Positions 44,291 through 51,598 of a DNA stretch of 64,000 bases are shown piece after piece. The notes under the pieces were generated by a model. That model was not told where the DNA came from. It saw only the letters and a list, made by a program, of their open reading frames with translations, and made no database searches. The stretch is from Hyphomonas sp. Lineage in GTDB: Bacteria > Pseudomonadota > Alphaproteobacteria > Caulobacterales > Hyphomonadaceae. Within the stretch, counting starts at the first letter, position 1; every line of letters begins with the position of its first letter. The translations under genes were made by a program, and so were the position numbers. The stretch covers positions 1,054,001 through 1,118,000 of the forward strand of contig JACKIK010000001.1 of NCBI GenBank assembly GCA_020638455.1, read 5' to 3'.

Positions 44291-45964
44291 TCACCACGAT
44301 GCTGCGGCCGCGCCGTTCCAGTTGGGATCGGAGATCGCGTTGAGCGTGTTGTCGATCGAGCCCATCGAGCGATCGAAGTCTCCGTTGTCAGGCGTTGCCG
44401 AATAACCGCCGGAATAGGTGCCGGTGAACCCGCCCGAATAGATCTGGCTGTTGTAGTCGGCGAGCGCCTTGTTGGTCGCCCGCAGGCCAGCCATCATCGA
44501 GCTCCAGAAATCCCGTCTTTCCACCGGCACGTCCTTGAACATGCCGCCGGTCTGCACGCAGGCCGAGACCAGCATTTCGCGGGCATAGTAATACTTGTCC
44601 GAAAGGGAAATCGAGCAGATCGCTGCATTGTCGCCGGACCGGATGATCGCTTCGACTTCCGCCATTTCCTGCGCTCTCTTTTCCTCGGCGGCAGCCTGTT
44701 CGGCGAGCTGGCGCTGCTGCGCCTCGTAGCGATACTTCTGGAATTCGTATTCGGCTTGTGCCTTGGCGTTGATCTCAGCCAGTTTCAGGTATTCCTGCTG
44801 CTTGGCGCCAATCTGTGCGTCCAGCGCGTTATGATAGGTTTCCGCGACATAGACATAGTCGACCGACCCGTCGCCCTTCGTCACCGGCGTGATGATGCGG
44901 AAGTCCCCGTCGAATTGCTCCGCAATCAGACCTTTGAAGTTCAATCCTTCATACCAGTCGAACGACTTGTAGTGGATCGGTTCCCAGTGTTCGGCATGTC
45001 CATCCAGCAGCGACACCTCGGGTTCACTGTTCGCGCCTGCCCAGACGGCGATGAAGCTGCGGACACGCATCACGCATTGCAATTGCTCCGGGTCCAGACA
45101 ATCGGATTCGCCCCAGCCGGCATAGGAGATCGGCGTGACACCGATGAGATCTTCCGGCAGGGCCGCGTCTTTCCGCTTCGGGATCAGCCGGAACAGCGTC
45201 TTTTTCCGATCACCGGCGTCGAACACCTTGATGCCATAGACAGCGCGGCGCGACTCGTAAGCGTCGTATCCGTAGCCTTCGCCGTCGGCATAGTTCGACT
45301 GAAACAGCCAAGCATCGGTCAGCACGGGCGAAAGCGGCTCGAGCGCCTTGTCGAATATCTGGACCCCTCCATTGTTGCGATAGACGAGGAGCGTGAAGTC
45401 GCCATAGTCGACGGCGTCCAGCACGTCCTTGTAGGTCGCGCCGGGCTGGCCGTCTGATCCGATCGCCATGATCGTGCCATTCACACGAAGGGAATCGGGC
45501 CGCTCTTTCTTGTTGCCGTCGCTGCGCGACACCAGGCCGAACGACGTGCCGCCGATGCTGAGGATCGACGCGAACGGCGCCTTGACCGGCTTTGCTCCTT
45601 TCTTCGTGGAAAAGAGCTGGATCGGAGCGCCGTCCTTCTTGCCGAATTTCGCATAGGCTGTGCGGGAAAGGACCATCAGGTCCGCGCCTTTCGACTTCGC
45701 GAGGACCCTGCCGGACTCGTCACGGATTTCCGCAAGCCGGTAAAGGTCGTGCCGGTAACCGATCCCGGCGATCTGTCCGGATGAGACAGGAAACAAATGC
45801 TCGTTTGTGTCCTGGAGGAACTGATCGTCGACGGGCACCACGTCACATGGGTCATTGTCGCTCTCGTCACAGATCAACACGCTCGAAATCGTCTGGGCGT
45901 GGCAGGTTCCGGCCAGCGCCAGCATCGACAAAAGGCCGTACACAATTCCGGAAATCGCGCGCAT
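44291..45964 (-). CDS. Secreted protein of unknown function
   Basis: A 557-aa protein with a signal peptide (residues 1-23, ending GTCHAQT) after GAGGGGAAG. The body is a series of short beta segments, a charged alpha-helical stretch rich in Ala/Glu/Gln (YRYEAQQRQLAEQAAAEEKR, about residue 410), and a Gly/Tyr/Ser-rich tail (YSGGFTGTYSGGYSAT). Several cysteines are spaced as in exported proteins. Its architecture (signal, beta body, coiled helix, C-tail) is like 15824-17584, though I cannot show homology by eye. The frame to 46282 overlaps tsaD and is ignored. Confidence 0.72.
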   Translation of the reverse strand: MRAISGIVYGLLSMLALAGTCHAQTISSVLICDESDNDPCDVVPVDDQFLQDTNEHLFPVSSGQIAGIGYRHDLYRLAEIRDESGRVLAKSKGADLMVLSRTAYAKFGKKDGAPIQLFSTKKGAKPVKAPFASILSIGGTSFGLVSRSDGNKKERPDSLRVNGTIMAIGSDGQPGATYKDVLDAVDYGDFTLLVYRNNGGVQIFDKALEPLSPVLTDAWLFQSNYADGEGYGYDAYESRRAVYGIKVFDAGDRKKTLFRLIPKRKDAALPEDLIGVTPISYAGWGESDCLDPEQLQCVMRVRSFIAVWAGANSEPEVSLLDGHAEHWEPIHYKSFDWYEGLNFKGLIAEQFDGDFRIITPVTKGDGSVDYVYVAETYHNALDAQIGAKQQEYLKLAEINAKAQAEYEFQKYRYEAQQRQLAEQAAAEEKRAQEMAEVEAIIRSGDNAAICSISLSDKYYYAREMLVSACVQTGGMFKDVPVERRDFWSSMMAGLRATNKALADYNSQIYSGGFTGTYSGGYSATPDNGDFDRSMGSIDNTLNAISDPNWNGAAAASW

Positions 45965-46105
45965 CTTCCCCTCGCTGTCGGGCTTCCCTGATCGGAGAAT
46001 CTGAACACGGGTTTCCGGACCCCAGCAAGCGGATTTGAGACGTGGCCCATCGTGCAGCCGACATCTCCGCTTGGGGCCCCGGAGCGGCGACGCTATATCC
46101 GCGGC

Positions 46106-47206
46106 ATGACCCGCACCCTTACGATCCTCGGCATCGAAACCAGCTGTGACGAGACGGCTGCGGCCGTGATCCGGCGCGCTGCTGACGGTGCGGTCGAGAT
46201 CCTGTCCGAGAAAGTCCACACCCAGCTTGAAGAACATGCGCCCTATCTGGGCGTCGTGCCGGAAATTGCTGCCCGCGCCCATGCCGAGCTGGCCGATGCG
46301 ACCGTCCGCGCCGCGATGGTTGAGTCCGGGGTCGCTTATTCAGACCTCGACGCCGTCGCTGCAACCTCCGGACCGGGCCTGATCGGCGGCGTCCTGGTCG
46401 GCATGATGACCGGAAAGGCCGTCGCCCAGGCCGCCGGCAAGCCCTTCCTGGCTGTCAATCACCTTGAAGGCCACGCACTCAGCCCGCGGCTGACGCAGGA
46501 TTGCGCCTTTCCCTATCTTCTGCTCCTCGTGTCCGGCGGGCACTGCCAGTTTCTTGAAGTCGGAGGGCTTGGCGCCTACCGCCGCCTCGGCTCGACGATC
46601 GACGATGCGGCCGGTGAGGCCTTTGACAAGACCGCGAAACTGCTCGGTCTCGGCTTTCCGGGCGGACCCGCCGTAGAGCGGATTGCGGCGGACGGAAACC
46701 CGAAGGCCATCGATTTCCCGCGTCCGCTTCTGAACCGCCCCGGCCTCGACATGAGCTTTGCCGGCCTGAAGACCGCCGTCGCCCGCGCCGCAGAGGCCGG
46801 GCCGCTGAGCGAGGGGCGGATGGCCGACATCTGCGCCAGTTTCCAGGCGGCAATTGTCGACGTGCTTGCGGAAAAGAGCCGGCGTGCGCTGGAGGCGTTC
46901 GAGCCGGGCGATGGCCAGCCAAAGCGGTTTGTGGTGGCGGGCGGCGTGGCGGCCAACCGGGCGATCCGGTCGGCGCTGGAATCTGTTGCAGAAACTACAG
47001 GGGCAAGGCTACTGGCGCCGCCCATGCGTCATTGTACCGATAATGCTGCGATGATTGCACTCGCGGGCGCGGAGCGGCTTGCGTCGGGCCGCTTGGGCGA
47101 GGCGGGAGACCTTGGCGCCGGGGCGAGGCCGCGCTGGCCGCTCGATGAGGCGGCGGCGAAGCTCGATCCGGCCTATGCAACGGGGCGCCGGGGCGCCAAG
47201 GCCTGA
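46106..47206 (+). CDS. tsaD: tRNA threonylcarbamoyladenosine transferase TsaD
   Basis: Catalytic subunit of the t6A37 tRNA modification, ASKHA fold, 366 aa. Metal-binding HLEGHALSPRL (HxxGH) near residue 113, the phosphate loops GIETSCDETAAAVI and LLLVSGGHCQFL, and VVAGGVAANRAIR near the C-terminus are all present. Start at 46106 (MTRTLTILGIETS); the frame to 46052 adds non-conserved residues. Essential in most bacteria. Confidence 0.97.
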   Translation: MTRTLTILGIETSCDETAAAVIRRAADGAVEILSEKVHTQLEEHAPYLGVVPEIAARAHAELADATVRAAMVESGVAYSDLDAVAATSGPGLIGGVLVGMMTGKAVAQAAGKPFLAVNHLEGHALSPRLTQDCAFPYLLLLVSGGHCQFLEVGGLGAYRRLGSTIDDAAGEAFDKTAKLLGLGFPGGPAVERIAADGNPKAIDFPRPLLNRPGLDMSFAGLKTAVARAAEAGPLSEGRMADICASFQAAIVDVLAEKSRRALEAFEPGDGQPKRFVVAGGVAANRAIRSALESVAETTGARLLAPPMRHCTDNAAMIALAGAERLASGRLGEAGDLGAGARPRWPLDEAAAKLDPAYATGRRGAKA

Positions 47207-47232
47207 AGTGCCTGATTTTCGCGGGTCACGCC

Positions 47233-47346
47233 TCACACCACGAATTCGGTGAGCGACAGGGTCAGCGAGATCAGCGCTGCGGTCAGCGGCAGGGCTGCCA
47301 GCAGGGCGTAGAAAGACTGGCGGGATTCGGTTTTCGAGAGGGTCAT
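47233..47346 (-). CDS. 37-residue single-pass membrane peptide, hypothetical
   Basis: Read directly from the minus strand: MTLSKTESRQSFY, then a hydrophobic helix ALLAALPLTAALISLTLSLT and the tail EFVV before TGA. AAGGAACCAGGACC precedes the ATG, a good ribosome site for so small a gene. Nothing else explains the 260 bases between tsaD and the TetR gene. Upstream lies an A+T-rich double palindrome (47411-47448). I recognise no family; regulation by the neighbouring TetR protein is plausible. Confidence 0.6.
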   Translation of the reverse strand: MTLSKTESRQSFYALLAALPLTAALISLTLSLTEFVV

Positions 47347-47410
47347 GGTCCTGGTTCCTTGCTTGCGGGAAGACGACTGCCGTCCTCCATGACCTGCATA
47401 TAGCAAGGGT

Positions 47411-47448
47411 CTGAATAAAAATCAATGAATGATTTTAAAAATATTCAG
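47411..47448. promoter_or_regulatory. A+T-rich double palindrome between the tetR stop and the peptide gene
   Basis: Outer arms CTGAATA (47411-47417) and TATTCAG (47442-47448) enclose inner arms AAAATCA and TGATTTT around ATGAA. It lies 65 bases upstream of the 37-aa gene and 20 bases past the tetR stop. It shares the ATCAATGA core and CTGAA/TTCAG ends with the palindrome ahead of tetR, so it may be an operator; its stem could also act as a weak tetR terminator. Confidence 0.55.
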
Positions 47449-47467
47449 CGCTCAGGATTTTCCTCGC

Positions 47468-48067
47468 TCACGGTACTCTCGCGTCCGACGACAGCCCGGC
47501 GAGGAGAAGGTCCAGGACGCCGTCGAGTTCCCGCTTCAGCTTGGGCAGCGTCAGGTGGGAGAAAAGCTGCGGAAAGCGGAATTTCATCAGCGCAGCCTGC
47601 ATGAATTCCGCCGTTTCCTCGGGCCGCTCAAGTTGACGGAAGACGCCGTCGCGCATGCCGTCTTCCAGCACCTGCACCAGATAGACGCGCTCCTGCGCCA
47701 TCTGTTCGTTGAAAAAGAGCGGCCGCTCTTCCGAAAGGACCTCAGCCACTTCGAGAATCTTTGCTTCCTCTTCAATGGCTTCGTAGGTGCGGTTCATGCT
47801 GAAATCGAAGTATTTCCGCAGGCGGGCCGGGGCCGGGATCTTCTCCCGCGCGATCGCGGCATAGGCCTGGTACATCTCGGAATTGAATTTCCGGGCCATC
47901 GCCTCGGCGATATCCAGCTTGGACGCAAAGAACCTGTAGATATTACCCGCCGACATGCCGCAATCCTTGGCAATCTCGGACATCGTTGTCTTGCCGTATC
48001 CGTAGTGCTTGATCCGCTGCATGGCGGCTTCAAGAATCTGCTGGCGGGTATCGGGTGTCTCGTTCAT
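47468..48067 (-). CDS. TetR/AcrR family regulator
   Basis: A 199-aa repressor. The HTH is QQILEAAMQRIKHYGYGKTT followed by MSEIAKDCGMSAGNIYRFFA; the C-terminal domain is helical (FMQAALMKFRFPQLFSHL). The start at 48067 fits the usual short N-arm (MNETPDTRQ). The promoter region contains an imperfect 24-bp palindrome, suggesting autoregulation. The nearest plausible targets are the 37-aa membrane peptide downstream and itself. Confidence 0.9.
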   Translation of the reverse strand: MNETPDTRQQILEAAMQRIKHYGYGKTTMSEIAKDCGMSAGNIYRFFASKLDIAEAMARKFNSEMYQAYAAIAREKIPAPARLRKYFDFSMNRTYEAIEEEAKILEVAEVLSEERPLFFNEQMAQERVYLVQVLEDGMRDGVFRQLERPEETAEFMQAALMKFRFPQLFSHLTLPKLKRELDGVLDLLLAGLSSDARVP

Positions 48068-48091
48068 GGCGTCGCACCTTACTCCTAAAAC

Positions 48092-48115
48092 CTGAAGGAT
48101 CAATGATTTATTCAG
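48092..48115. promoter_or_regulatory. Candidate tetR auto-operator
   Basis: A 24-bp imperfect palindrome, CTGAAGGATCAATGATTTAT then TCAG, centred on ATCAATGAT, 25 bases upstream of the tetR start. The CTGAA/TTCAG ends and ATCAATGA core recur at 47411-47448. Confidence 0.6.
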
Positions 48116-48199
48116 TCTGCACAAATGGTGCCGGTTACCCCATAGGCAAGCTTACCCTGCATGTGTCATAGGCGGGGGACAAGATGAAGGAGGGCGCTC

Positions 48200-48496
48200 A
48201 TGCCGCTGTATTGTCTGCACTGCCTGGACAGGACCGAAGGGGGCGCCGAGGCACGCGCCAGGGCCCGCGCGGCCCATCTCGCCTGGGCCGGAGCGCTTGG
48301 GTCGCTGGTCCGGATGGCTGGCCCGCTGCTGGACGAGGCCGGCACCATGGTCGGTTCGGTTTTCCTGATCGAGGCTGACAGCCTCGATCAGGCAAAAGCC
48401 ATTCACGCCCAGGACCCCTATGTCACAGGCGATGTTTTCGGCCATGTCCATATCCACGAGACCCGTTGGGCCATTGGCGAAGGCAAACCCGAATGA
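48200..48496 (+). CDS. YciI-family protein
   Basis: A 98-aa ferredoxin-like YciI protein. MPLYCLHCLDRTEGG, RAAHLAWAG with the conserved His, GSVFLIEADSLDQAKAIHAQ and DPYVTGDVFGHVHIHETRW match the family throughout, including the His-Asp pair proposed as the active site. Probably a small hydrolase or dimeric binder; role unknown. Its stop overlaps the GST start (ATGA, 48493-48496), forming a two-gene operon. Confidence 0.92.
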   Translation: MPLYCLHCLDRTEGGAEARARARAAHLAWAGALGSLVRMAGPLLDEAGTMVGSVFLIEADSLDQAKAIHAQDPYVTGDVFGHVHIHETRWAIGEGKPE

Positions 48497-49173
48497 GACA
48501 ACTCGTTCTCGGCAATCTCAATTACTCCTCCTGGTCGATCCGCCCACTCCTTGTGGCGCGCAAGGTCGGCCTGCCGGTCGAGGAGGTGATTGTGCCGCTC
48601 GATTTTCCAGAAACATCAGCGCGCCTCAAGGAGATCAGTCCGACGGCGAAGGTGCCGCTGCTGATCTGGGACGATGTGACGGTCTGGGAGAGCCTTGCCA
48701 TTACGGAGTGGATCGCCGAATGGGCGCCGCCCGGAGCGGTCTGGCCGGAAGACCCGAAAGCCCGCGCCGTTGCGCGGGCTGTCACGAGTGAGATGCACGC
48801 CGGCTTTCCGGAACTGCGCCGGCAATGCCCGATGGACATCCGCGCGCGCCATGCGACGCCGGAGATGACCGCCGCCCTCGATGCCGACATCGTCCGCGTC
48901 GAAGCGCTCTGGCGGTCTGTGCGCGCCGAATTCGGGCAGGGCGGGCCGTTCCTGTTCGGCAAGTGGAGCGCGGCGGATGCGTTCTACACACCGGTCGTCA
49001 CGCGCTTCCAGACCTATGGTCTCGCCCGCACGCGCGATGCGTCGGACTATTGCGCCCATATCCTGGAAGATGCGCTGTTCCGGAAACTGGAAGAGCAGGC
49101 GAAGGCCGAGCCCTGGTGGATCGAATACGGGCCCGACGGGCGCTCCAGCGGCTATCTCCAGCCGCCAGCCTAG
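48493..49173 (+). CDS. Glutathione S-transferase
   Basis: A 226-aa GST with a thioredoxin-like N-domain (LVLGNLNYSSWSIRPLLVA, the SxWS motif near the active site) and an all-helical C-domain. LKEISPTAKVPLLIWDDVTV carries the cis-Pro and WESLAITEWIAE the ES motif that binds glutathione. It resembles the bacterial SSWS-type subgroup. Detoxification or isomerisation is likely; substrate unknown. Convergent with the sulfotransferase, the two stops overlapping by 4 bases. Confidence 0.9.
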   Translation: MRQLVLGNLNYSSWSIRPLLVARKVGLPVEEVIVPLDFPETSARLKEISPTAKVPLLIWDDVTVWESLAITEWIAEWAPPGAVWPEDPKARAVARAVTSEMHAGFPELRRQCPMDIRARHATPEMTAALDADIVRVEALWRSVRAEFGQGGPFLFGKWSAADAFYTPVVTRFQTYGLARTRDASDYCAHILEDALFRKLEEQAKAEPWWIEYGPDGRSSGYLQPPA

Positions 49174-49994
49174 GCCGGGGGCGTCAGAAGGTCGTAGCCG
49201 AGATCGTAGCGGAAGAGTTCCGCGATCTTGCGGCGATAGATATCCATCGCTTCGCCGGAGAACAGGTCCGCGAGGCTCGTCTTGCGGTTCTGCAGCACAT
49301 TCGGCTCGGCCTCGGGGTCGACTTTTTCGGCCATCGCTTCCTTTGTGCCGGCCTGCAGGGCCGCATCGATCGCGGCAGGCGTCAGATTGAGGTGCCAGTG
49401 CCGGTCGACCGCTTCGAGGATCTTCCGCGGGTTCTTCAGCGTGTCCTCGTAATGGACGACGAGAATGGTCTCGCCATGGCGCTTCAGCACGTCGCCCCAG
49501 CGGTTCCAGAACCGGGCGAGCCAGTAGAGGTCGCAACGATAGCGCGCGCCGCCCGGATCGCCTTCGAGATAGGTCAGCCAGTCGACCTGGATGTCATATT
49601 CCCATTTGGCGTAGTGGCTGGCGAGGATGGCCATCGGATGACGCACCGCGAGCACATAGGGCGGCAGGTGGGCCATGCCGCGCGCCCAGCCCCAGTCGGC
49701 CAGGCGGTGCGGGATCGTATGGCTGAAGGCGAGGCGCGGGAGCTCCGGAAAGACCGGCTTGTCCTTTGGCCAACCGATATAGGGTCGGACGGCGTTCTCG
49801 GAGAAATATTGCGGGCGCTCGATGCCATGCGTGTCGGCCAGCGCCACCGCCAGCATGTATTTCAGCCAGTGCGTGCCGGAATTCTTGGACGTGACGAGGA
49901 CGCCGTCGAAGGCGCCATGGCGCAGGACGGAAAAGTTCGTCCAGTTCTCATTGAGCACCTTGGCCCGGTATTCGGCGGGAAGCGTCGTTGTCAT
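49170..49994 (-). CDS. Sulfotransferase domain protein
   Basis: PAPS-dependent sulfotransferase, 274 aa, without TPRs. The 5'-phosphosulfate loop is VTSKNSGTHWLKYMLAVALA and the 3'-phosphate site VLAVRHPMAILASHYAKWEY (conserved Arg and Ser). ILVVHYEDTLKNPRKILEAV follows as in cytosolic-type enzymes. The start at 49994 has no strong ribosome site. It is a different branch from the TPR-sulfotransferase at 3212; acceptor unknown. Confidence 0.85.
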   Translation of the reverse strand: MTTTLPAEYRAKVLNENWTNFSVLRHGAFDGVLVTSKNSGTHWLKYMLAVALADTHGIERPQYFSENAVRPYIGWPKDKPVFPELPRLAFSHTIPHRLADWGWARGMAHLPPYVLAVRHPMAILASHYAKWEYDIQVDWLTYLEGDPGGARYRCDLYWLARFWNRWGDVLKRHGETILVVHYEDTLKNPRKILEAVDRHWHLNLTPAAIDAALQAGTKEAMAEKVDPEAEPNVLQNRKTSLADLFSGEAMDIYRRKIAELFRYDLGYDLLTPPA

Positions 49995-50044
49995 TCAGAA
50001 TGCCGTAGGCGGAACGCGGGCGCTGCGCAACTCGGGCTCGCAAT

Positions 50045-50584
50045 TCAGGTCTTCAGGCCGGCCTTGTCGCGATAGACTTGCAGGAGCGCCAGCTGGTCGC
50101 GCGTCGGCACGCCTTCCGCCTCCGAGATCGTGACCAGCATGGCGTCGAGATCGATCACTTCCTTCGGTCCGAGGACCGGAGAACCGACGATCAGGGCCGA
50201 AAGCTGGCGCATCGCCTCGGCCGGCGGCGGGGCCGAATTCGTCACACCGGCTGCATGGGCGGCGAGGTCTTCGGCCTCAGCGGGCGTGAAGTCGAAATGA
50301 TGTGCGATTTCCTGCTCGATGGTCTGAGCCTGGCGCTCGGTCAGCGGGCCGCCCCGGGCGCGCGCCATTTCCATCATCATGATGGCTGCCGCTTCACGCG
50401 GATCTTCGATCAGGCCGAGGCCGTTGCGGACGGCCTTGTACCGGAAGGTGACTTTTCGCGGCTGTCCGGGCGCGGTGTCCGGTGTCCTGTGAACCGTAGG
50501 CGTGCCAGCGCCCGTGACGCGAAAGCGCCACGACCAGATGGCGATCGCCGCGATCAGGCCGAACAGGAGGACAAGCAGCTGCAT
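50045..50584 (-). CDS. Membrane-anchored TerB-like protein
   Basis: A 179-aa protein with one N-terminal membrane helix (MQLLVLLFGLIAAIAIWSW) and a cytoplasmic all-helical domain. EAAAIMMMEMARARGGPLTE followed by RQAQTIEQEIAHHFDFTPAE and a second AEDLAAHAAGV helix resembles the TerB/DjlA-type helical bundle. Role unknown. It is 19 bases downstream of the DUF2167 gene. Confidence 0.72.
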   Translation of the reverse strand: MQLLVLLFGLIAAIAIWSWRFRVTGAGTPTVHRTPDTAPGQPRKVTFRYKAVRNGLGLIEDPREAAAIMMMEMARARGGPLTERQAQTIEQEIAHHFDFTPAEAEDLAAHAAGVTNSAPPPAEAMRQLSALIVGSPVLGPKEVIDLDAMLVTISEAEGVPTRDQLALLQVYRDKAGLKT

Positions 50585-50603
50585 TAACCAAAAATAGCTC
50601 GCC

Positions 50604-51530
50604 TCAGCTTTTTTCGCTACTGCCAAAGAGCCGCTTGAACCATCCGCCGACAGCGCCAAATGCCGCAAGCACCAGGACCCAGCCCTTTTTCAGGAACAGG
50701 ATCGCCACTGTCAGCAAGCCTGCCTTCTTTGCAGCTGCCACACCCACTCCGCCGGCGATCAGTGCGGCAACGCCGTAGCCTGCCGTCTTGTCGCCCTGCT
50801 GGTAATCGGCATACCGGTTTCCTTCGGTGAATTCCGGGATTGCCAGAATATCGGGCGCAGTCGTCCTGATGGCGTCCAGCGCGTCAACAGGAGCGATGAA
50901 GTTCACGGATAGAACGCCGCCGCGGCCAAGTACGCGCATGTCATAGTTCAGCGTGTGCTGTCCGCCGGAATCGGAGAAGATGAGGTCCTTCGCCCATTCC
51001 AGCCGGTGGTTCGAGGCATCATAGTGCGGCGGTTCGGCCCAGCCGACGAGGTCGACGGTCGGATAACCCTGCCGCTCCAGTTCTGGATTGGTCTGGCGCA
51101 CGGACTTCTGCATGTCCTTCAGAAGCTTGTCATAGTCCATGTTTGCCGCGTCGTCGTCGCTGACATAGCCGGTGTCTTCATAGGTGATCACCGCGCCCCA
51201 ATCAGCGACCGCGGGCGAGTCGCCAGCCGGGAAGAACATGCCCAGCACCGTGTCGTCCGGCGGGTTGCCCCACAAATCCTCCAGGATCGTGCGGCTCTCC
51301 TTGCCGTCATAATAGTCGACGCTGTCGGGAACGCTGAGCACGACCGGCACGCGACCCAGCGTGATCGCACCGTGCTCGGGCGCTACATCCCTGAGCGTAT
51401 CGGCGGCATAGGCTTCAAATGCAGCCTGGGCTTCCTCAGCCGACATGTCGCTCGTTGCGTCGTCCGCTTGCTGAGCGAATGCAAAAGGCGCAGTCGCAAG
51501 GACCGTGGCTGCAACAATTATCCTGATCAC
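50604..51530 (-). CDS. DUF2167 membrane-anchored protein
   Basis: A 308-aa DUF2167 protein: signal peptide (residues 1-19, FAFAQQ), a periplasmic domain with TLGRVPVVLSVPDSVDYYDG, DTVLGMFFPAGDSP, DWGAVITYEDTGYVSDDDA and LVGWAEPPHYDASNHRLEWA, and a C-terminal membrane region (GVAALIAGGVGVAAAKKAGL). Function unknown in the family; often linked to envelope stress. Precedes the TerB-like gene. Confidence 0.88.
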   Translation of the reverse strand: MIRIIVAATVLATAPFAFAQQADDATSDMSAEEAQAAFEAYAADTLRDVAPEHGAITLGRVPVVLSVPDSVDYYDGKESRTILEDLWGNPPDDTVLGMFFPAGDSPAVADWGAVITYEDTGYVSDDDAANMDYDKLLKDMQKSVRQTNPELERQGYPTVDLVGWAEPPHYDASNHRLEWAKDLIFSDSGGQHTLNYDMRVLGRGGVLSVNFIAPVDALDAIRTTAPDILAIPEFTEGNRYADYQQGDKTAGYGVAALIAGGVGVAAAKKAGLLTVAILFLKKGWVLVLAAFGAVGGWFKRLFGSSEKS

Positions 51531-51598
51531 GTTCGCCTCCCGATTGACCCCGCCCGCAACCTAGACCAGCTGCGGGCGGGGCGACAAGCGGGCCGAGC

